Source: Chitinophagaceae bacterium
GTDB taxonomy: Bacteria > Bacteroidota > Bacteroidia > Chitinophagales > Chitinophagaceae
Direction: 5' to 3'
Assembly (NCBI GenBank): GCA_947378615.1
Contig: CANCKV010000247.1
Location: 1 to 5,827, forward strand
DNA length: 5,827 bases
The notes below the pieces were generated by a model. It was not told the origin of the DNA. It did no database searches and was given only the letters and a program-made list of their open reading frames with translations. Positions 1 to 5,817 of the stretch are shown piece by piece (position 1 is the stretch's first letter; each line of letters begins with the position of its first letter). A program made the position numbers and the translations under genes.

Positions 1-231
1 AGTTTTCCCGTTATGAAAACGTTTTCTTAAATAGTTAATAATTACCTAGATTTTGGTGTTAGTTATGTACTAAAATGGTGCTATTTAATGTTTAGGCTCT
101 CAATGAGTATATAAATTCGTGTAATTATTTGTTCAAATTCTAGTAGCACTTGTGGTAAAACATCTATAATAGTTAATGTTTGATTTAAAAATAGGCTATA
201 TAAATCATTTTTTGGGTAGGTTGTTTTTTAT
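1..231. other. AT-rich left flank, no gene seen
   Basis: No supportable coding region. All + frames hit a stop by base 38, and minus frames are closed by 13, 29 and 48, so at most the last few codons of a neighbouring + strand gene could lie at the edge. The only ordered elements seen are a 12-base palindrome at 15-26 and an imperfect direct repeat of the T-rich stretch near 210-231 that recurs at 253-273. Confidence 0.6.
15..26. promoter_or_regulatory. 12-base palindrome, possible operator
   Basis: The sequence GAAAACGTTTTC is a perfect palindrome centred on CG. This half-site shape (AAACG/CGTTT) resembles operators of LacI-family regulators. No gene start can be tied to it here, and short AT-rich palindromes also occur by chance, so the regulatory reading is weak. 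Confidence 0.2.
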
Positions 232-271
232 AACAGGGCACTAAAATGATACTTTTGGTAGCCTGTTTTTT
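232..271 (+). terminator. Probable + strand intrinsic terminator
   Basis: Bases 232-246 pair with 253-267 (an outer 6-bp AACAGG/CCTGTT stem, then an inner AT-rich stem, with single unpaired bases at 238 and 260 and a 6-base loop). Six T follow at 266-271, the first two also part of the stem. The T-run is on the + strand, so it would stop transcription coming from the left toward the giant gene. All three + frames are closed by base 38, so the gene it serves must end at or before there, leaving a 3' untranslated stretch of at least about 190 bases. Confidence 0.5.
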
Positions 272-281
272 ATTTGAAAGC

Positions 282-314
282 AAAGACGGTTTCGAATAAA
301 TCGAAACCGTCTTT
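282..314 (-). terminator. Probable terminator hairpin of the giant gene
   Basis: A perfect 14-bp inverted repeat (282-295 with 301-314) with a 5-base loop, starting 15 bases after the stop codon. On the minus strand the stem ends in CTTT and continues GCTTTC, so the T-run is interrupted and weaker than in a textbook terminator. The position directly after the stop and the strength of the stem support a transcript end or a 3'-protecting structure. Confidence 0.7.
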
Positions 315-329
315 AAAGAAAATAGTTTG

Positions 330-3300
330 TTATTCTTTCACAAACCCTATAGTATTTGATTTGCCATCTGTCGTCTGTACCCTTAAATGATAGAATCCCT
401 TCTCCATACTTCCAACAAAAATATTAGGATTTGATTTATCTTTCAAGGAAATAAACTTGATTACCCTTCCCACATTATCAATCACTTGAACAGTATTAAT
501 ATGATTGCCTTTTAATTTTAAAATATTGGCAACAGGATTTGGATAAATAGATAGCTGTGCATTACTTATTGAAAACTCAACCTTGACTATTTTACTAAAA
601 GAAAAATTACCATCTTTATCTACAGATTTTAATCGATAGTAGTTGAGGCCGTTTGTAGGATTGTTATCTGTAAATTGATAACTATTTCGGCCACTACCTA
701 TTGCATTTTCAGTACCAATGCTCGTGAATGAACTGCCATCTGCACTAGCTTGTATGATGAAGTTAGCCGTATTCAATTCAGAAGCTGTTGACCAATTAAG
801 TATCACTTTATCTGTTTCGCTAGTTGCTACAAAATCTTTCAAGCTAATAGGCAAAGTTGAATTAAGTATCAGAACTGTAAGCGAATCACATCCAACACTG
901 TTCAACGTATCGAAAGTATAAGTACCGCTTTGTGTGTAGGTGTTACCATGCCAATTATAGGCAACTGAAGTAGAAACTCTAATAGTATCTCTGCTGATTG
1001 TATTCACCGTCAATTGTAAAGAGGCAGCGCTGTCACAGCCTACAGCATTTGAAAGGTGTACTATGTAAGTGCCGGAAGATGAATAATTATTGCCGTTCCA
1101 AGTAAAGGGAAGTGCAGAAGGACAAATACTTTTATTTGTTAATGAAGAAGTAGCAGATTTAAATGCATTGACTATAATAGGATTCAAACCTGTTCCAATA
1201 CATCCATCTGCATTTTTTGCCATTACATAGTAGGTGCCTGCAACCGTAACAGTGTTTGATTGGAAAACACTGTAGTTTGCATCCTTGAAAAAAGAAAGTG
1301 TTAAGCCACTTATATCTCCTACTATACCTGCACGCAAATCAAAGCTTGTAACCCCACAACTAGGATCAATAATATTAGTAGAGATGATTGGGTTTCGTTT
1401 AAATGCATTAACTAGTGCACTCGCCGAATTGCTACAACCATTTGAAGTTACCTTTATATAATAAGTTCCAGCATTACTTACCATGTTTGGAATAGGCACC
1501 GTCAATGCTGCATCACTATAGTAATAGAAAGTGCCCGTATTTCCACTTGTAATAGCAGTAATTAAATCTACACTTGCAATACCACAAGCAGGATTGATAG
1601 ATTGAGTGGTGATAATTGGTAAAGGTGTGATTGATAATAATAATGTAGCTGCACTATCACAACCTGCAGAATTCGTCAAATGAGCAATGTAAGTTCCTGC
1701 TGTGGAATAGTTAGTTCCATTAAAAGTATAAGAACTTCCTGCGCATATACTTGCATTCGTAGTACTTGTAGATAAAGATTTTATAGTCAAAACCAAAGTA
1801 GCCGCACTATCACAACCAACTGCGTTTGTTAAATGAGCAGTATAGGTTCCTGCAGTAGAATAGGTAATGCCATTAAACGTGTAAGAACTTCCTGCACAAA
1901 TACTTGCATTTGTGGTACTTGTGGAAAGAGACTTAATATTCAATACCAAAGTAGCCGCACTATCACAACCTATAGCATTCGTTAAATGGGCAATGTAAGT
2001 TCCTGCCGTAGAATAGTTAGTACCATTAAATGTATAAGAACTTCCTGAACAGATACTTGCATTTGTGGTACTTGTGGAAAGCAATTTAATAGTCAATACT
2101 AATGTAGCCGCACTATCACAACCCGCAGCATTCGTTAAATGAGCAATGTAAGTTCCTGCCGTAGAATAGGTAGTACCATTAAATGTGTAAGAACTTCCTG
2201 CACAAATACTTGCATTAGTGGTACTTGTGGAAAGCGATTTAATAGTCAAAACCAAGGTAGCGGCACTATCACAACCCGCCGCATTCGTTAAATGTGCAGT
2301 ATAGGTTCCTGCCGTAGAATAGGTAGTACCATTAAAAGTATAAGAACTGCCTGTACAGATACTTGCCTTCGTAGTACTTGTTGAAGGAGATTTGATTGAT
2401 AATACCAATGACGCCGCACTATCACAACCTGCTGAATTAGTAAAATGAGCAATGTAAGTTCCTGCTGACGAATAGGTGCTACCATTAAAAGTATAAGAAC
2501 TTCCAGTACAGATACTTGCGACTGTTGTAGAAGAAGTAGAATTATTTACAATTTCTGTAATTGTATTGCTCTTCACAGAATTTGAAGTCTGACAAGTATT
2601 TGAAGGGGCTAATACACAAGCGACTACATCACCATTTGAAGGTGAATATGTATAAGTTGTATTAGTAGCTCCTGTGATGTTAGTGCCACCCTTTGTCCAC
2701 TGATAGAGAGGGGTTGTTCCACCATTTGAAATAGAAGAGGAGAATGTCACACTTGTTCCTGAACATATTGTAGTATTAGAAGAAGTGATACTGATAGTAG
2801 GTGACATATTATTGATAATACTGACAGTAATTGGCGAACTTGTTACAGGAGCATTGCTACATCCTGCTGAAACCCGAATTAATTCACAAGTGATCACGTC
2901 TTTATCATTTAGGGTAGTGGAAGTAAATACATTTGAATTGATACCTGCATTCATACCATTTACCATCCATTGATAGGTTGGGTTGGTACCTCCATTTGTA
3001 GGAGTAGCAGTAAAAGTAGCCACAGCACTAGCACAAAATGTATTATTTATTGAAGCGGATGCAATAGATACACTCGGAGGAATATTGACAATCAAAGTTT
3101 CAATAATTGTATTACTTGTAGCTGTTCCAATAGACTTACAAACATTATTTGCAGTTATTATACAAGCTATTTTATCTCCATTCGATGGAGAATAAGTATA
3201 ATTGGAACTTGTTCCACCTATTATATTTACACCGCCTTTAGTCCATTGATAACTAGGCAATACCACTCCACTTTTTGGTGAGGCAGTAAAGTTTACATTT

Positions 3301-5396
3301 GTTCCAGAACAGATACTTCCTGAAGGATTCGCTGCAATTGTTACTGCAGAAGAATAAGTGGTATCAATAAGCACAATATTACTTATTTCGGAACAGCCTC
3401 CTGTACTATAAACTTTAGCTGTATAGCTACCTGCTGCAGTAGGAGAAAAGGTAGTATCAATAGATTTTGTCCAAGCTTGTGCCCGATTGTTACCTCTATC
3501 TACCACATATATACTTCCATTTGGAGTAACAAACAAACTACTTGGTGTATGCAATTTATTTCCTGTACTTGTACCTGTATTCAATACGGTAAAGTTTTTA
3601 GTTCCTTCAGCTCCCCATTTTAATACGTAATTATCTACGCCTGCATACTGTAGATATTCGAAATCTATAATTTGATTCGAAGCGGTGATGTACATAGTAT
3701 TTGTATTTTCATCTATCCAAACGTCTGTTGGAAAAACAGCTGAATTACTAGTTCCAATTGTTGACAAATCTGCTACAGTAACACCTTGAGTTGCACCTTT
3801 AGCCCACTTCTGTATTCTGCTATTGCCAAAGTCAGCTACATAAATATCTCCATTTGATTTAACATATACACCCGTAGGATAGTATAATTGACCAGCACCA
3901 TTTCCTCCTGCATCACCCAATTTGCCAGCTACAATTGTTCCCACTGTTGCACTAGGAGACCATTTAGATATTCGACTTCCCCATGTTGGATTTTGAGCAA
4001 ACCCTGAAATAGGACCTCCACCAAAAGCATCAGAAACATATACATTAGAATCCTTGTCAGCAAAAACGCCAAAGGGGGTGGTTATATTTGAAGTAGTTCC
4101 ACCACTTGCCGCATTTCCTGCAACAAGTACAGAGGTTTTGCTTCCTTTTACAAACTTTTGAATCTTATGATTATCATAATCTGATACATATAAAGAACCA
4201 GTAGAAGAAAGAAAAAGTCCAGTAGGATGATAAAAGTAACCAGGATTCTGACTATGAATTCCTGCAATCCCCGAAAAGATAGTTCCCACACCATTCTTCC
4301 ATTTCATTACTCTGTGATTGGTATAATCGCTTACATAAACAGAGTCGTCAATTGGATCTACAACAACTCCCCATGGCTTATCAAAATGACTTAAATCAAG
4401 TCCTGAAGTTCCAGATGAATCCCCTGCAACCGTCTTTCCTATAATATTATCAGTCTTAATATTGTTAGTTGCCACTAATGTGGTGCCATTGTACCATTCA
4501 ATTTTTTCAGCAAACTTTGCACCGGTCACTTTCAAGATAGGTTTGTTAGTAAAACATTGATTAGAACTAGCCAAGCCAATAGTTGAAAGTCCATTACAAG
4601 CACCATTCGTGATTGCATTTATTGTGAGTTTCAAAGTTGCCACACTATCGCAACCAGTACTACTCATCAGATTAGCAGTATAAGAACCTGCTGTTGTATA
4701 GTTAATTCCATTGAAAAGATAAGTTCCTCCAGCATTCATACTTGCATTAGTAGTACTAGTACTTGCACTCTTTACCAAAAGAATTAAAGTGGCGGCACTG
4801 TCACAACCTGTAGAATTAGTTAAATGAGAAGTGTATGAACCAGAAATTGTATAGGTCTGACCATTAAAGGTATATGAACTTCCTTGGCAAATAGTAATAT
4901 TTGTATTTGAAGTTGAGGAAACGCATAGTTTAAAACCTGCTAAACTTGCTGAACCACTTGCATTTGTGACCATAACACTTCCGCTTGCACCACTTCCTAC
5001 TACCGCTAAAATAGTACTATCATTTTTCACATTAAATGAAATAGCAGAGATGCCACCAAAGCTTACAGCCGTTGCACCTGTGAAACCATTCCCTTTTATG
5101 GTATCAATAGTTCCTGTAGAGGCAGAAGTAGGTGTGAATGATTTTATGGTGGGTGTAGCATTAGGAGCATCAATAATAAAACCTAATGTAAAATTGCCAT
5201 TCGTTCTTCTCTGCCCAACAACATAGCCATATCTTTCTGTAGGACTGATAGTATTCGAAGCGCCTTTTTCAATAAGATGCCCATACGAAGAGAAGACTGT
5301 ACTTGGGTTATTAACTTTCCTAGGTGCAGAAAAAGTAGAAATACAAACTGCAAAAAGCAGCATGGCTAAACTGATAAACTTTGAAGATGTATGCAT
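330..5396 (-). CDS. Giant multidomain secreted protein with NHL propeller, Ig-like repeats and T9SS sorting domain
   Basis: This is a 1688-residue secreted protein, probably surface-attached or released, with no visible enzyme motif. Domain order by residue: signal peptide 1-24; unassigned 25-81; IPT/TIG 82-157; two 51-residue modules 161-262; Ig-like domain 278-677 interrupted by a six-bladed NHL propeller 320-645; three Ig-like domains 680-950; six tandem 51-residue modules 954-1259; two Ig-like domains 1260-1413; two diverged modules 1414-1513; FnIII-like 1517-1608; T9SS tail 1613-1688. The start is well fixed: an in-frame TAA lies 24 bases upstream (5421-5423), no other Met codon lies between, and a signal peptide follows at once. 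The stop is TAA. The frame is intact, with no sign of frameshift or truncation. It stands alone, with no operon partner visible. From established knowledge, T9SS tails direct export across the outer membrane in Bacteroidota. Adhesion or ligand binding is inferred from the domains only. I do not recognise a named gene. Confidence 0.97.
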   Translation of the reverse strand: MHTSSKFISLAMLLFAVCISTFSAPRKVNNPSTVFSSYGHLIEKGASNTISPTERYGYVVGQRRTNGNFTLGFIIDAPNATPTIKSFTPTSASTGTIDTIKGNGFTGATAVSFGGISAISFNVKNDSTILAVVGSGASGSVMVTNASGSASLAGFKLCVSSTSNTNITICQGSSYTFNGQTYTISGSYTSHLTNSTGCDSAATLILLVKSASTSTTNASMNAGGTYLFNGINYTTAGSYTANLMSSTGCDSVATLKLTINAITNGACNGLSTIGLASSNQCFTNKPILKVTGAKFAEKIEWYNGTTLVATNNIKTDNIIGKTVAGDSSGTSGLDLSHFDKPWGVVVDPIDDSVYVSDYTNHRVMKWKNGVGTIFSGIAGIHSQNPGYFYHPTGLFLSSTGSLYVSDYDNHKIQKFVKGSKTSVLVAGNAASGGTTSNITTPFGVFADKDSNVYVSDAFGGGPISGFAQNPTWGSRISKWSPSATVGTIVAGKLGDAGGNGAGQLYYPTGVYVKSNGDIYVADFGNSRIQKWAKGATQGVTVADLSTIGTSNSAVFPTDVWIDENTNTMYITASNQIIDFEYLQYAGVDNYVLKWGAEGTKNFTVLNTGTSTGNKLHTPSSLFVTPNGSIYVVDRGNNRAQAWTKSIDTTFSPTAAGSYTAKVYSTGGCSEISNIVLIDTTYSSAVTIAANPSGSICSGTNVNFTASPKSGVVLPSYQWTKGGVNIIGGTSSNYTYSPSNGDKIACIITANNVCKSIGTATSNTIIETLIVNIPPSVSIASASINNTFCASAVATFTATPTNGGTNPTYQWMVNGMNAGINSNVFTSTTLNDKDVITCELIRVSAGCSNAPVTSSPITVSIINNMSPTISITSSNTTICSGTSVTFSSSISNGGTTPLYQWTKGGTNITGATNTTYTYSPSNGDVVACVLAPSNTCQTSNSVKSNTITEIVNNSTSSTTVASICTGSSYTFNGSTYSSAGTYIAHFTNSAGCDSAASLVLSIKSPSTSTTKASICTGSSYTFNGTTYSTAGTYTAHLTNAAGCDSAATLVLTIKSLSTSTTNASICAGSSYTFNGTTYSTAGTYIAHLTNAAGCDSAATLVLTIKLLSTSTTNASICSGSSYTFNGTNYSTAGTYIAHLTNAIGCDSAATLVLNIKSLSTSTTNASICAGSSYTFNGITYSTAGTYTAHLTNAVGCDSAATLVLTIKSLSTSTTNASICAGSSYTFNGTNYSTAGTYIAHLTNSAGCDSAATLLLSITPLPIITTQSINPACGIASVDLITAITSGNTGTFYYYSDAALTVPIPNMVSNAGTYYIKVTSNGCSNSASALVNAFKRNPIISTNIIDPSCGVTSFDLRAGIVGDISGLTLSFFKDANYSVFQSNTVTVAGTYYVMAKNADGCIGTGLNPIIVNAFKSATSSLTNKSICPSALPFTWNGNNYSSSGTYIVHLSNAVGCDSAASLQLTVNTISRDTIRVSTSVAYNWHGNTYTQSGTYTFDTLNSVGCDSLTVLILNSTLPISLKDFVATSETDKVILNWSTASELNTANFIIQASADGSSFTSIGTENAIGSGRNSYQFTDNNPTNGLNYYRLKSVDKDGNFSFSKIVKVEFSISNAQLSIYPNPVANILKLKGNHINTVQVIDNVGRVIKFISLKDKSNPNIFVGSMEKGFYHLRVQTTDGKSNTIGFVKE
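333..560 (-). other. T9SS type A C-terminal sorting domain (residues 1613-1688)
   Basis: The last 76 residues hold the three blocks expected for this domain: L-S-I-Y-P-N-P-V (residues 1615-1622), a central V-Q-V-I-D-N-V-G-R-V strand (1636-1645), and a final G-F-Y-H-L-R-V-Q-T-T-D-G-K segment (1667-1679) ending in G-F-V-K-E. From established knowledge, this domain is recognised by the type IX system and usually cleaved off, leaving the protein released or linked to an anchor on the cell surface. This places the mature protein outside the cell. Confidence 0.95.
573..848 (-). other. FnIII-like pre-sorting domain (residues 1517-1608)
   Basis: Residues 1517-1608 run I-S-L-K-D-F-V-A ... V-I-L-N-W-S-T-A-S-E-L-N-T-A-N-F-I-I-Q, then S-x-D-G-x-x-F, and end with L-N-Y-Y-R-L-K-S-V-D-K-D-G and a V-K-V-E-F strand. 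The L-x-W-x-T-x-x-E-x-N-x-x-x-F and Y-Y-R-L-K-x-V-D-x-D-G signatures are the standard fibronectin-III-like domain found directly before type A sorting domains. It is presumably a spacer or presentation domain for the tail. Confidence 0.92.
858..1157 (-). repeat. C-terminal pair of diverged 51-residue modules (residues 1414-1513)
   Basis: Two further copies of the repeat module, much diverged. The first keeps both cysteines (C1425, C1454), with one extra residue between them and a Trp in place of the Tyr-Thr-Phe core (FTWNGNNY). The second lacks the first cysteine, keeps the pattern Y-N-W-H-G-N-T-Y-T-x-S-G-T-Y and retains the G-C-D-S turn with C1503. The T-W-N-G / N-W-H-G variants are familiar in copies next to the sorting domain in other Bacteroidota proteins. 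Confidence 0.85.
1158..1619 (-). other. Two Ig-like domains of the CHU_C-associated kind (residues 1260-1413)
   Basis: Two related units of about 76 residues. Each begins with a Pro-x-I-x-T stretch followed by I-x-P-[AS]-C-G-[IV]. A D-L strand follows, then a segment with S-x-F/Y-Y/F and D-A, then an A-G-T-Y-Y strand and a Cys-containing turn near the end. Cysteines are C1271 and C1321 in unit 1, and C1347 and C1399 in unit 2. The pattern resembles the Ig-like domains found near the C-terminus of gliding-motility and surface proteins of Cytophaga-type bacteria. The fold call is firm and the exact family less so. Confidence 0.65.
1620..2537 (-). repeat. Six tandem 153-bp repeats encoding 51-residue modules (residues 954-1259)
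   Basis: Six head-to-tail copies with an exact period of 153 bases, so the frame is kept. The first cysteine of each copy falls at residues 963, 1014, 1065, 1116, 1167 and 1218, and the second at 991, 1042, 1093, 1144, 1195 and 1246. The spacing within each pair is always 28 residues. The module reads S-T-S-T-T-x-A-S-I-C-x-G-S-S-Y-T-F-N-G ... A-H-L-T-N-A-x-G-C-D-S-A-A-T-L-V-L-x-I-K. It is rich in Ser/Thr and almost free of charge. By hand count, copies 2 and 3 differ at 19 of 153 bases and 4 of 51 residues, so most changes are silent. I know the motif as common in Bacteroidota secreted proteins but cannot assign it a family name with confidence. Confidence 0.97.
2547..3359 (-). other. Three tandem Ig-like domains (residues 680-950)
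   Basis: Three units of about 90 residues, each with the order Cys, Y-Q-W, a hydrophobic strand with a Cys, then a further Cys. Unit 1 has C696, W718, C744 and C753; unit 2 has C788, W810, C837 and C846; unit 3 has C878, W900, C927 and C935. The common core reads I-C-S-G-T-x-V-x-F ... Y-Q-W-x-x-x-G. These resemble the Ig-like/PKD-like domains stacked in Bacteroidota surface proteins and probably act as a stiff stalk after the propeller. Units 1 and 3 are much closer to each other than to unit 2. Confidence 0.85.
3462..4439 (-). other. Six-bladed NHL beta-propeller (residues 320-645)
   Basis: Six NHL repeats can be aligned by eye, at residues 338-369, 388-418, 438-483, 504-534, 553-598 and 615-645. 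The repeating pattern is P-x-G/S-V/L-x-V-x-x-x-G-x-I/L-Y-V-S/A-D-x-x-N-x-R-I-x-K-W, for example the segment at 516-531 (DIYVADFGNSRIQKWA). Six blades is the number expected for a closed NHL propeller, a fold used for binding proteins, glycans or RNA in other families. Blades 3 and 5 carry extra residues in the same loop. The whole unit sits inside an Ig-like domain whose halves flank it at 278-310 and 646-677. Its ligand cannot be read from the sequence. Confidence 0.92.
4611..4916 (-). repeat. N-terminal pair of 51-residue modules (residues 161-262)
   Basis: Two tandem copies of the module that recurs later in the protein, each 153 bases long. The shared pattern is S-T-S-x-T ... S-Y-T-F-N-G-x-x-Y-T-x-x-G-S-Y-T ... 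G-C-D-S-x-A-T-L. Copy 1 has both cysteines of the module (C170 and C198). Copy 2 has only the second (C249); the first is replaced by N221 in an otherwise aligned position. Both are clearly more diverged than the central array, so they look like an older duplication. Confidence 0.9.
4926..5153 (-). other. IPT/TIG Ig-like domain (residues 82-157)
   Basis: Residues 82-157 match the IPT/TIG pattern: P-x-I-x-S-F-x-P-x-S at the start, then a G-x-G-F-x-G turn (GNGFTGATAVSFGG), a strand with the S-x-I-x-A-V-V pattern, and a closing V-M-V-T-N-A-S-G-S-A segment. This Ig-fold domain is common near the N-terminus of Bacteroidota secreted proteins that also carry NHL repeats. It is probably a structural spacer or binding module; the sequence names no ligand. 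Confidence 0.85.
5325..5396 (-). other. Signal peptide (residues 1-24)
   Basis: The first 24 residues have a short polar start with one Lys (K6), then a hydrophobic core (residues 7-20, ISLAMLLFAVCIS) and a small-residue end at S23/A24 before P25-R26-K27. Cleavage after S23 or A24 is likely; Pro at position 25 makes cleavage after A24 less favourable. C18 lies inside the hydrophobic core but is preceded by F-A-V, which does not fit a lipobox, so signal peptidase I is more likely than lipoprotein processing. Confidence 0.85.
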
Positions 5397-5431
5397 AACG
5401 ATTTTATTACTTTTTATAACTTAGAGAATCG

Positions 5432-5439
5432 AAAATATA
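5432..5439 (-). promoter_or_regulatory. Candidate -7 element for the giant gene
   Basis: On the minus strand this reads TATATTTT, one base off the Bacteroidota -7 consensus TAnnTTTG. It would give a leader of roughly 25-30 bases before the start codon. The nearest upstream TTTG (5467-5470) is too far away (27 bases between) for a good -33 element, so the call is tentative in this AT-rich DNA. The stretch between it and the ATG is A-rich and has no Shine-Dalgarno sequence, as is usual for this phylum. Confidence 0.25.
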
Positions 5440-5722
5440 GTTTTTTTATTAATTAAAATAAATAAACAAAGGACTGATTTATTTATGAAAATAAAATCAG
5501 TTCAAAGTAAACAGGTTTATGAAAAGTATGAACAGAAATTGACTATTTGAAGGGTAAGATAATAAATAGGAAGAAAACGCTTATTGACCTAATAAATATT
5601 TTTTAATTGATTTTCTAAGCAAAAAGTCTTTATTAGAATCAAGTCTTTCTGTACTATTATATTTGTAAACCTGACTTTAGACACTTAATAACGCAGGATT
5701 CTCAAACCAAAAATTCCACTAA

Positions 5723-5817
5723 TTGATACGATTCTTATTTTTTTCGAAACGATTATTCTAATTTGCGTATCGACTGTAACTTAATTCGTTACGCCTGTTC
5801 GATTATTCTTCACGCCT
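5723..5817. repeat. Cluster of short direct and inverted repeats
   Basis: The 10-base word CGATTATTCT occurs twice exactly 50 bases apart (5750-5759 and 5800-5809). ACGCCT occurs twice 21 bases apart (5791-5796 and 5812-5817). GATACG (5725-5730) is mirrored by CGTATC (5766-5771), and GTAAC (5776-5780) by GTTAC (5788-5792). The function is unknown. The cluster may be the edge of a longer repeat or of the 3' end of a neighbouring transcript beyond the window. Confidence 0.4.

Noticed and set aside
2288..2485. 65-codon open frame on the minus strand within the repeat array
   Set aside because: It lies in another frame of the 153-bp repeats of the giant gene; the low-stop pattern comes from repeated codons and it has no start context or homology I can recognise.
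1620..2537. Regular repeats as a possible CRISPR array
   Set aside because: The 153-base period has no unique spacers, and the repeats encode a continuous 51-residue protein module.
718..5226. Open frames of 62-86 codons on the + strand opposite the giant gene (718-921, 2785-2973, 2983-3195, 4966-5226)
   Set aside because: All lie antisense to recognised domains (FnIII-like, Ig-like, TIG) and are explained by Ser/Thr-rich codons on the other strand.
5343..5345. C18 in the signal peptide as a lipoprotein cysteine
   Set aside because: The residues before it are F-A-V, not a lipobox with Gly/Ala/Ser at -1, and the Cys sits inside the hydrophobic core, not at its end.
5474..5500. Imperfect hairpin (CTGATTT paired with AAATCAG) upstream of the giant gene
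   Set aside because: It is only a 7-bp outer stem with a poor inner stem. On the minus strand it is followed by a T-rich but broken stretch, so it could be a weak terminator of an upstream gene, but chance in AT-rich DNA is as likely.
5485..5550. 21-codon + strand frame beginning M-K-I-K-S-V-Q
   Set aside because: Lys-rich short frames are expected by chance in such AT-rich DNA; there is no supported promoter and no further coding signal after its stop.
5788..5816. GTTCGATT near the right edge as a tRNA T-loop
   Set aside because: The flanking bases do not pair as a T-stem, and no acceptor or anticodon arm can be formed around it.
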